DNA of 35,763 bases from an uncultured bacterium (GTDB lineage: Bacteria > Verrucomicrobiota > Kiritimatiellia > RFP12 > UBA1067): NCBI GenBank assembly GCA_902763655.1, contig CACWSW010000006.1:1-35763 (forward strand), given 5' to 3'. Positions 27,501 through 33,842 of the stretch are shown in pieces; position 1 is the first letter of the stretch, and each line of letters starts with the position of its first letter. The position numbers and the translations under genes were made by a program. Below the pieces are notes generated by a model. That model was given only the letters and a program-made list of their open reading frames with translations, was not told where the DNA came from and did no database searches.

Positions 27501-27588
27501 CCGTGCGGACGAGAAGCGGCAGGTCCTCTCCCTGCGCCTGGACAAGGTGAAGGACAAGGTGACGATCGGGGAAGTGACGGTGGAGTAG
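24565..27588 (+). CDS. Exported VIT / von Willebrand A / DUF2135 protein
   Basis: A 1007-residue secreted or periplasmic protein. The signal peptide is [18 protein letters not shown]. A VIT domain spans about 45-180 ([36 protein letters not shown]). A vWA domain starts near 275, with a partial MIDAS DASGS (Asp 280) and TDGMD; the Met of DxSGSM is Arg. A proline- and alanine-rich linker follows (about 560-700), then helical TPR-like repeats (about 740-870). The C-terminal DUF2135/YfaP-like domain is at about 885-985 ([31 protein letters not shown]). Such proteins are thought to bind ligands or partners through the metal site. The start is fixed by the signal peptide and the adjacent promoter. 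It stands between glycosidase genes, with no sign of being co-transcribed with the upstream one. Confidence 0.85.
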   Translation: [1007 protein letters not shown]

Positions 27589-27623
27589 TTAGTGGCTAGT
27601 GATTAGTGGCTAGCGGTTAGTGA
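27589..27623 (+). repeat. Five 7-base tandem repeats after the VIT-vWA stop
   Basis: TTAGTGG, CTAGTGA, TTAGTGG, CTAGCGG, TTAGTGA follow the stop codon directly; T and C alternate at the first base, so the higher-order period is 14. A purine-rich stretch with AAGGAGAAG then leads into the GH10 start. Confidence 0.85.
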
Positions 27624-27651
27624 AGTTTGTAAAAGAAAAGAAGGAGAAGAA

Positions 27652-29229
27652 ATGAGAACGAAGATGATCGCAGTTGCCGCCTTGGCGGCAGTGGCCGCGC
27701 AGGCCGAGTTCAAGATCGACCGCACGGCGATGTCGGAGGAGTACTGGAAGATCTGGAACGACGACGTCCAGAAAAAGATCGATGCGGACATCGAGAAGTA
27801 CCGCAAGGCGGACGGCGCGTTCGCGCTGGAGGGTGTGCCGGACGGCGCGGAGGTGACGGTGGAGCAGCTGACGCACGCCTTCTTCTTCGGCGCGCACATC
27901 TTCAACTACGGCCAGCTCGGCAAGAAGGAGTGGAACGACCGCTACAAGGAGCTGTATGGCACGCTCTTCAATTCGGCGACGGTGGCGTTCTACTGGCGCA
28001 CGCTTGAGCCGTATCCCTACGCGCCGCGCTTCGAGGAGCGCTACGAGGACACGGAGAACTTCTGGAACAGCTGTCCGCAGCCGAAGGAGCAGCCGCACTG
28101 GCGGCGTCCGGCGGTGGACCCCGTGATCGACTTCCTGCGCGGACGCGGCTGCCGCATCCACGGCCACCCGCTCGTGTGGGGCAACACTTCGTGGCAGCGT
28201 CCCACGTGGATCTGGGACAGCTTCTGCCCCGAGTCCGAGAAGCGTGCGCTCGAGGAGCGCACGGGCGTGAGGATACCGTCCGCGAACTGGCGCCTGCCGG
28301 TGGGCGTGAGGGACTTCGAGTCGGGCGGCGAGTGGAACGCCGCGTGGAACAAGGTGTACAAGATGCTCTCCGAGGAGGAGATCGCGGCAATCGTGCCGAC
28401 CTACATCAAGGCCTACAACCACTTCCTCGAAAAGCGCATCCGCGACATCGCCGAGCGTTACGGGAGCCGCGTGGACTCGTGGGACGTGGTGAACGAGAGC
28501 GCCACCGACTACCATCGCTGGCAGGACGAGAAGGCCGTGCGCGGCACGCCGTGCCAGAAGAGCGTCTACGGCCTGATGCCGGGCGACTACACGTACAAGG
28601 GCTTCCAGTGGGCGGCGAAATACATGCCGAAGACGGCGTGGCTGAACCTCAACGACTACAACATGGCGCCCTACTTCTTCAAGCAGGCGAAGGACCTCGA
28701 GGCGAACGGCTGCCGCGTGGACGTGGTAGGCTCGCAGATGCACCTCTTCAACCCGGCCGAGAGCGTGAACATCGCGTTGGGAAAGGGGCCGGAGCACCTG
28801 CGCCCCGAAGGCATCGCCGCGCGGTTCGAGCTGCTCTCCAACGCGGGCAAGCCCATCCACCTCTCCGAGATCACGATCACTGCGCCGGACATGTCGCCGA
28901 AGGGGCAGATGATCCAGGCCATCATCATGCGCAACTGCTACCGCGCGTGGTTCAGCGTGGAGAAGATGAACGGCATCACGTGGTGGAACGTGGTGGACGA
29001 CTGCGGCGCGCCGGGCGAGCCGTCGATCAGCGGCCTCTTCACGCGCGACATGCGTCCGAAGACCGCCTACTTCGCGATGGACGACCTCATCAACCGCGAG
29101 TGGAAGACCCAGACGACCGCGAAGGCGTCCGGCGGCAAGGTGTCCTTCCGCGGCTTCCGCGGACGCTACCGCCTTGCGTGGAAGGGCAAGGACGGCAAGG
29201 AGCAGACGAAGCTCGTCGAGCTGAAGTGA
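27652..29229 (+). CDS. Exported GH10 endo-xylanase-like enzyme
   Basis: A 525-residue secreted glycosidase expected to cleave beta-1,4-xylan internally. The signal peptide is short (MRTKMIAVAALAAVAAQA). The first 90 residues contain the LTHAFFFGAHIFNYGQL lead-in that precedes many PVC and Planctomycete GH10 domains. GH10 signatures are HGHPLVWGN, WDVVNES with acid/base Glu 282, VVGSQMHLF, HLSEITIT with nucleophile Glu 406 (usual text is TELD), and MNGITWWNVVDD near the C-terminus. Strong AAGGAGAAG before ATG 27652. It is preceded by the heptad array at 27589 rather than a visible promoter, so it may be read from the upstream VIT-vWA transcript. Family call is strong; xylan as substrate is inferred. 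Confidence 0.85.
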   Translation: MRTKMIAVAALAAVAAQAEFKIDRTAMSEEYWKIWNDDVQKKIDADIEKYRKADGAFALEGVPDGAEVTVEQLTHAFFFGAHIFNYGQLGKKEWNDRYKELYGTLFNSATVAFYWRTLEPYPYAPRFEERYEDTENFWNSCPQPKEQPHWRRPAVDPVIDFLRGRGCRIHGHPLVWGNTSWQRPTWIWDSFCPESEKRALEERTGVRIPSANWRLPVGVRDFESGGEWNAAWNKVYKMLSEEEIAAIVPTYIKAYNHFLEKRIRDIAERYGSRVDSWDVVNESATDYHRWQDEKAVRGTPCQKSVYGLMPGDYTYKGFQWAAKYMPKTAWLNLNDYNMAPYFFKQAKDLEANGCRVDVVGSQMHLFNPAESVNIALGKGPEHLRPEGIAARFELLSNAGKPIHLSEITITAPDMSPKGQMIQAIIMRNCYRAWFSVEKMNGITWWNVVDDCGAPGEPSISGLFTRDMRPKTAYFAMDDLINREWKTQTTAKASGGKVSFRGFRGRYRLAWKGKDGKEQTKLVELK

Positions 29230-29245
29230 CGTGGCTGGCCGTTGC

Positions 29246-29263
29246 GTTAGCGCCATGTTAGCG
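29246..29263 (+). promoter_or_regulatory. Direct repeat GTTAGCG-N4-GTTAGCG (possible activator site)
   Basis: Two exact 7-base copies (29246-29252 and 29257-29263) lie 11 bases apart, one helical turn, about 70 bases before the expected start of the vWA fusion gene. This 7-4-7 layout is that of OmpR/PhoB-class response-regulator boxes. They could also be leftovers of the TTAGTGG-type heptads. Sequence seen; function inferred. Confidence 0.4.
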
Positions 29264-29287
29264 TTTCGCAGGAATGCGGCCAAACGC
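29261..29287 (+). other. Stable hairpin with GGAA loop between GH10 and vWA genes
   Basis: GCGTTTCGCA (29261-29270), a GGAA tetraloop (29271-29274), TGCG, a 3-base bulge (GCC) and AAACGC (29282-29287) form a 10-bp stem. An outer pair, GCCGTTGC (29238-29245) and GCAACGGC (29292-29299), could enclose it. There is no T-run, so it is not a classical terminator; it could protect the 3' end of the GH10 mRNA. Confidence 0.5.
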
Positions 29288-29289
29288 GC

Positions 29290-29318
29290 TTGCAACGGCA
29301 CGGGCGATGCGGTATAGT
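29290..29318 (+). promoter_or_regulatory. Promoter TTGCAA-17-TATAGT of the vWA fusion gene
   Basis: A -35 element TTGCAA (29290-29295) stands exactly 17 bases before TATAGT (29313-29318). ATG 29329 follows 10 bases after the -10 with no Shine-Dalgarno, so the mRNA is expected to be leaderless or to have a leader of a few bases. Confidence 0.65.
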
Positions 29319-29328
29319 CTTGGGCGTC

Positions 29329-32166
29329 ATGAAATTCGTAAATCCGTGGATGCTTGTTCTGGTTGCCCTCGTGCCCGTGGCGGGCGCGTGGTGGGTGTTC
29401 CTGCGTGCCCGCGCCGAGAAGCGGCTGGGCAGCCTGGTGGCGCCGGCCCTGCAAGGACGCCTGCTGCCGCGCAACCCTAGGCTCTTCAACCTCCAGGCGG
29501 CGCTTCTGCTGGCGGGGCTGGCGCTGGTCCTCTTCGCGGCGGCGCGTCCGCAGTGGGGGCATTCCTCGCAGAAGATGCAGGCGCGCACGCGCAACGTGGT
29601 GGTGGCGCTCGACGTCTCGCGCTCCATGCTTGCGGCCGACGTGCGGCCCAACCGCCTGGAGCGGGCGAAGGCGGACGTCGCGGACCTGATCGACTCGCTC
29701 GAGGGCGACCGCTGCGCGCTCGTGGCGTTCAGGCGGACGGGCGTGCTGCTGTGTCCGCTCACCACGGACCATGGATTTCTCCGCAGCACGCTGGAGTCTG
29801 CGACGCCGGAATCCGCGCCGCGCGGCGAGACGGACCTCGGCAGCGCGATCCGCACTTCGCTCGACGCGCTCGACCCGGCCGCGGACGACCACAACGCGAT
29901 CATCCTCATCTCCGACGGCGGCGACCTGCGCGGCGGCGCGCGCGACGCGGCGCGTCTCGCCGCGAAACGGAACGTGCCCGTATTCACCGTCGGCCTCGGC
30001 AACCCGCGCGCGGAGTCGGCGATCCCCGACGCCTCCGGCAGCGGTTCGCAGCAGTACCAGGGAAAGGCGGTGACGACGAAGCTTGAAGAGGCGGCGCTCG
30101 CCGAGATTGCGAAGCTTTCCGGAGGGCGCTACGTGCCGCTTGCGACGGCAGGCACGGCGGAGACGACGCTTGGCGCGATCTACCGCAGGTTCCTGCGGCA
30201 GGTGGCAGCGAAGGAGCAGGCGGAAGAGGAGGAGCTGCGCGCGACGGAGCGCTTCGGCATCTTCCTTGTGCCGGGGCTGCTGCTCGTGCTGCTGGCGGGC
30301 ATGTTCTCGCGCGGCCGCTTCGCCGGCCGCATCGCGCGCAAGGCGGCGGTGGCGGCGTGCCTTGTCCTGTGCGGCGGCATTCATGCCGCCGAAACCAACG
30401 ATGTGCGGCGCATTGAGGACAACGCGCCCTACCAGGCGCCGGCCGCGCAGGACGACCGCGAGATATGGAACCAGGGCGTTGACTACTACAGGGCGGGCGA
30501 CTGGACGAACGCGCTCGCGACGCTCCAGCCGCTCATGCTCAGCCGCACGCACGGCGCGAGGGCGAGCGAGGTGGTAGGCGCAATCCTGAACGCCGACGCC
30601 AAGCGGGAGCTCGCGCAGGCGAAGTCGGCGCAGGGCGTCCATGCCGAGGACGCGACGCTCGCGCCGTTGCGCCGCGCGTACTCGGCGCGGAACGAAGGCG
30701 CGTGGGCGATGCAGCGCGCCCTGCGCGCCGCGCCGGACGATCCGCGCGCGAACCGCAACTTCTCGCGCGCCATGGATGGGCTGAAGGAGTTGCGCGACGA
30801 GCTGCATGTTGAGGAAGTGCTGGCGAAGGCGAAAGGCAAGGACCCTAAGGCGCAGATGGCGGATGCGGCGCGCGAGGCGCTTGCGCTATTGAAGGAGCAG
30901 GCCAGCGTGCTCACGAACGAGGCTGGAGTCGCCGTCGCGCGAAGCGAGTCTCTCGCGAAGCGCGCGGAGACGCTGGCTGACGCCCTGATCCCTCTCAAGC
31001 GCACGGTTCTGGAATCAGTCACGAACGAGCAGCAGGCGGCGGAGATCGTGGGCGACGTGGAGGCGACGCGCGAGGCCACGTTGCGCGCGGCGGACCAGCT
31101 GGCGGACCTTTCTTCCGACGCGGCGCTTAGCCTTTCGACCTCTGAGAACGCCTTCCACCGCTACTGGAAGGGGCTGCTCGACCCTGGTACCGCGCTGACG
31201 GAGGCGGTCGGCGCGCAGTCGAACGCCGTCGCGCGCGCCGAGAAGGTTAACGGGCGCGACTGGCAGCAGGAGGCGCTCGACTTCACGCAGATATTCGGCA
31301 CGCGCTTCCCAGAGTGGGTCAAGCAGCAGTGCGCGCAGGACATGTCGTTCAAGAGCAACGAGCCGCCGTACACCGTGCGCGTGGCGCAGGAGATCGGCAA
31401 TGCGGCGCAGGAGATAGTGAAGAAGCAGCAGGCCCTTTTGAAGGAGCCCAAGGACGAGGATGCGTCCGTTGCGGTTGCCGGGCTCACGCGCGTGCGCGAC
31501 AGGTTCGGTCTTCTCGCGGCCGATCCGCGGCAGCTGGTGGCCGCCGACATCCTCATGCAGACGAACGCCTACAACGACGTGAAGCGCACGGACGGCTTCA
31601 GCTGGCAGAAGGACGCGTACGACCACACGCGCGCCTTCCGCGCCCGCTTCCCCGCGTGGGCGCAGCAGAAGGAGCAGGAGATACAGCAGAAGATCCAGAA
31701 CGGTGACACGAACGCCGTGCCGTTCACGAAGGAGCAGCAGGCGGAGGTCGCCGCGCTGGCTGCGGCGGTCGAGAAGAAGCAGCACTTGTGCCTCGAGAAG
31801 GAGCTGCCGCCGGAGCAGCTGGACGCCATAGGCAAGCTCGAGCGGATCCGCGAGCTGCTGCCCAAGGACCCGAACGGCGGCGGGCAGAACAACCAGCAGC
31901 AGCAACAGCAGCAGAACCAGGACCAGAACAAGGACCAGGACAAGAAGGACAACCAGGACCAGCAGCAGGACCAGCAGAACCAGGACGAGCAGAAGGACGA
32001 CCAGCAGCAACAGCAGGAGCAGAAGCCGCAGGCCGAGGAGCCGAAGGACGACAAGGAGGTGGAGGAGCTGCTGCGCAAGGCGCAGGAACGTTCGGACGAG
32101 CACGAGAACGACAAGAAGATGCGCATGCGCCGTCTCCCGCCTTCTCCCAACGAGCGTGACTGGTAG
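29329..32166 (+). CDS. BatB-BatC-like fusion: membrane vWA protein with TPR and Gln-rich tail
   Basis: A 945-residue membrane protein. The N-terminal half resembles BatA/BatB of the aerotolerance operon: helices at about 6-25 and 52-72, a vWA domain starting near 88 with MIDAS LDVSRSM (Asp 95), VRPNRLERAK and ISDGGD, and a closing helix at about 309-326. A hydrophobic stretch ARKAAVAACLVLCGGIHAAE (about 336-353) looks like the signal peptide of a once separate secreted protein. After it come TPR-like helices (about 375-840), a Gln/Asn/Asp-rich tail (about 852-905) and a terminal ERDW, all as in BatC. So BatB and BatC appear fused, with the old signal serving as a membrane segment. ATG 29329 is set by the promoter and homology of the opening. 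Confidence 0.8.
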   Translation: MKFVNPWMLVLVALVPVAGAWWVFLRARAEKRLGSLVAPALQGRLLPRNPRLFNLQAALLLAGLALVLFAAARPQWGHSSQKMQARTRNVVVALDVSRSMLAADVRPNRLERAKADVADLIDSLEGDRCALVAFRRTGVLLCPLTTDHGFLRSTLESATPESAPRGETDLGSAIRTSLDALDPAADDHNAIILISDGGDLRGGARDAARLAAKRNVPVFTVGLGNPRAESAIPDASGSGSQQYQGKAVTTKLEEAALAEIAKLSGGRYVPLATAGTAETTLGAIYRRFLRQVAAKEQAEEEELRATERFGIFLVPGLLLVLLAGMFSRGRFAGRIARKAAVAACLVLCGGIHAAETNDVRRIEDNAPYQAPAAQDDREIWNQGVDYYRAGDWTNALATLQPLMLSRTHGARASEVVGAILNADAKRELAQAKSAQGVHAEDATLAPLRRAYSARNEGAWAMQRALRAAPDDPRANRNFSRAMDGLKELRDELHVEEVLAKAKGKDPKAQMADAAREALALLKEQASVLTNEAGVAVARSESLAKRAETLADALIPLKRTVLESVTNEQQAAEIVGDVEATREATLRAADQLADLSSDAALSLSTSENAFHRYWKGLLDPGTALTEAVGAQSNAVARAEKVNGRDWQQEALDFTQIFGTRFPEWVKQQCAQDMSFKSNEPPYTVRVAQEIGNAAQEIVKKQQALLKEPKDEDASVAVAGLTRVRDRFGLLAADPRQLVAADILMQTNAYNDVKRTDGFSWQKDAYDHTRAFRARFPAWAQQKEQEIQQKIQNGDTNAVPFTKEQQAEVAALAAAVEKKQHLCLEKELPPEQLDAIGKLERIRELLPKDPNGGGQNNQQQQQQQNQDQNKDQDKKDNQDQQQDQQNQDEQKDDQQQQQEQKPQAEEPKDDKEVEELLRKAQERSDEHENDKKMRMRRLPPSPNERDW

Positions 32167-32170
32167 TGAC

Positions 32171-32233
32171 CTTCACCCTTCACCTTTCACCCTTCACCTT
32201 TCACCCTTCACCTTTCACCCTTCACCTTTCACC
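32171..32233 (+). repeat. Nine 7-base tandem repeats YTTCACC
   Basis: Nine perfect in-phase copies of CTTCACC or TTTCACC fill the gap between the vWA fusion stop and the next promoter. After the first two, C and T alternate at the first base, giving a 14-base period. The array ends 10 bases before the -10 element and takes the place where a -35 would lie. Confidence 0.92.
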
Positions 32234-32240
32234 ATCTATG

Positions 32241-32249
32241 TGGTAGAAT
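32241..32249 (+). promoter_or_regulatory. Extended -10 promoter of the GH109-like gene
   Basis: TGG precedes TAGAAT at 32244-32249 (overall TGGTAGAATG, near the argB element). Transcription near 32256 would give a 25-base leader with a weak AGTAGG before ATG 32281. The upstream -35 region is occupied by repeat units. Confidence 0.6.
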
Positions 32250-32280
32250 GGGGCGCGACTTGAAAAAGAAAGTAGGCATT

Positions 32281-33669
32281 ATGCAGAGCAGAAGAGAGTT
32301 CCTGAAAGGCGCGGCGCTCATGGGCGCGGCGGCGACGGCGGGCGGTTGCGCCACGGGCGGACGGTGGTTCGACATGACGGACGGCGCGCCGATGCACGGA
32401 TTTGCCGCGCCGAAGATCCCCAACATCCGCCTCGGCATCGTCGGCATGGGCAGCCGCGGATGCGGCATCCTAAACCGCGCGAGCAAGCTGCCAGGCGTCA
32501 CGATCACGGCGATCTGCGACAACGTGCCCGAGAAGGTGGCCAAGGCGCAGAAGATGCTGGCCGACAAGAAGAAGCCTGCAGCGAAGGAGTATCTTGGCGA
32601 TACTGCCTGGCAGAAGCTCTGCGACGACCCGAACGTGGACGTGGTCTACAACACCACGCCGTGGTGCCTGCACGTGCCGGTGGCGCTGGGCGCGATGCGC
32701 GGCGGCAAGCACGTGTTCACGGAGGTGCCGTCCGCCTTCACCGTCGACCAGTGCTGGGAGCTCGTGGAGACGAGCGAGAAAACGAAGCGGCACTGCATGC
32801 AGCTCGAGAACTGCTGCTACGGCGAGATCGAGATGCTCACCTTCAACCTGGCGAAGCTCGGCATGCTCGGCGAGCTGGTCCACGCCGAGGGCGCGTACAT
32901 CCATGACTTGCGCTGGATGTGCGCGAGGGAGTGGCCGGGCGTGGAGTGCTGGCGGTTCGACGAGAATCGCGACCACGGCGGCAACCGCTACCCGACGCAC
33001 GGCCTGGTGCCGCTCTGCCTGACGTTCGACGTCAACCGCGGCGACAGGCTCGACTACCTCGTGTCGCTGGAGTCGAACCAGGCCAACTTCAGGGCGTTCA
33101 TGGAGGCGAACCTTGCGGCGGACAACAAGCGCCGCCTCTCGAAGGTGCGCATGGCGGACATGAACTCGACGCTGATCAAGACGGTTAAGGGGAAGTCGAT
33201 CCTGATCCAGCACGACGTCTCGACGCCGCGCCCGTACTCCCGCATCCAGCTCGTCACGGGCACGAAGGGGTCGATCTGCGACTACCCGTACCGAGTGGTG
33301 TTCGAGGAGAAGTCCGGCGCAGGCGCGCACAAGTGGTACGACGAGAAGAAGGCGGAGGATATCCGCACGAAGTACCGCCATCCGCTGTGGAAGACTGTCG
33401 GCGAGCTGGCCAAGCGCGTCGGCGGGCACGGCGGCATGGACTTCATCATGGACGCGCGCTGGGCATACTGCCTGCAGCAGGGGCTTCCGCTCGACATGGA
33501 CGTGTACGACCTCGCCGCGACGTGCTGCCTCTGCGAGCTGACCGAGAAGTCGGTCGACCGCCGTTCGCGCGCGTACGACATTCCCGACTTCACGCGCGGC
33601 GCGTGGCGCACGACGCCTGCGATGGGCATCGTGGATATCGATCTGGCGAAGATGGGCTTCTCGGTGTGA
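32281..33669 (+). CDS. Tat-exported GH109-like NAD-dependent glycosidase
   Basis: A 462-residue Gfo/Idh/MocA-fold protein. The N-terminus MQSRREFLKGAALMGAAATAGG is a twin-arginine signal. The NAD site starts near residue 49 (IRLGIVGMGSRG, GMGSRG at 55-60). Motifs point to family GH109 rather than a plain dehydrogenase: GGNRYPTHGLVPL, FDVNRGDRLDYLVSLES, HDVSTPRPYSRIQ and GGHGGMDFIMDARWAYCLQQGLPLDMDVYD. GH109 enzymes remove alpha-N-acetylgalactosamine using NAD in a redox-assisted mechanism, for example from mucin or blood-group glycans. The start ATG 32281 is chosen because it begins the Tat signal; an upstream in-frame ATG at 32248 overlaps the promoter -10. Substrate is inferred from family. 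Confidence 0.83.
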   Translation: MQSRREFLKGAALMGAAATAGGCATGGRWFDMTDGAPMHGFAAPKIPNIRLGIVGMGSRGCGILNRASKLPGVTITAICDNVPEKVAKAQKMLADKKKPAAKEYLGDTAWQKLCDDPNVDVVYNTTPWCLHVPVALGAMRGGKHVFTEVPSAFTVDQCWELVETSEKTKRHCMQLENCCYGEIEMLTFNLAKLGMLGELVHAEGAYIHDLRWMCAREWPGVECWRFDENRDHGGNRYPTHGLVPLCLTFDVNRGDRLDYLVSLESNQANFRAFMEANLAADNKRRLSKVRMADMNSTLIKTVKGKSILIQHDVSTPRPYSRIQLVTGTKGSICDYPYRVVFEEKSGAGAHKWYDEKKAEDIRTKYRHPLWKTVGELAKRVGGHGGMDFIMDARWAYCLQQGLPLDMDVYDLAATCCLCELTEKSVDRRSRAYDIPDFTRGAWRTTPAMGIVDIDLAKMGFSV

Positions 33670-33681
33670 CAACTTTGATGA

Positions 33682-33782
33682 TTGCTTTCGCTACTTGGAG
33701 ATTGGGAGATTAGGAGATTCGGAGACGATTATAAAAATCCTCCAAGCCTCCTAACCTCCAAAACTCCCAGCAGCGAAAGCAA
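33682..33782 (+). repeat. 101-base inverted element built from 8-base units
   Basis: Outer arms TTGCTTTCGCT (33682-33692) and AGCGAAAGCAA (33772-33782) are exact complements. Inside, the left arm (33697-33728) has four units, GGAGATTG, GGAGATTA, GGAGATTC, GGAGACGA, and the right arm (33739-33770) has four, CCTCCAAG, CCTCCTAA, CCTCCAAA, ACTCCCAG. The arms pair imperfectly around a 10-base A/T loop. It could end the GH109 transcript. I see no clear proA promoter in the rest of the 173-base gap. Confidence 0.85.
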
Positions 33783-33842
33783 ATAAGAGAAGTCACTAGA
33801 AAGTTACAGGCAAGGCAAGAACATGCAGATGGAGATAGAAGG

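Noticed and set aside
27610..30807. Another minus-strand open frame of more than 1000 codons.
   Set aside because: It runs across GH10, the intergenic repeat and the vWA gene, all clear on the plus strand, and its product is a biased Arg/Leu/Val-rich sequence. A composition artefact.
31884..32040. Gln/Asn/Asp-rich coding stretch as a DNA-level repeat expansion or frameshift region.
   Set aside because: The frame continues to the conserved ERDW end and BatC proteins commonly have such tails, so it is treated as part of the gene.
32171..32233. CRISPR array.
   Set aside because: Units are 7 bases with no spacers and no cas genes nearby; this is a simple tandem array.
33730..33735. TATAAA in the loop of the 101-base inverted element as a proA promoter.
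   Set aside because: No extended TGn and no suitable -35; it lies in the loop of the repeat structure, over 100 bases from the proA start.
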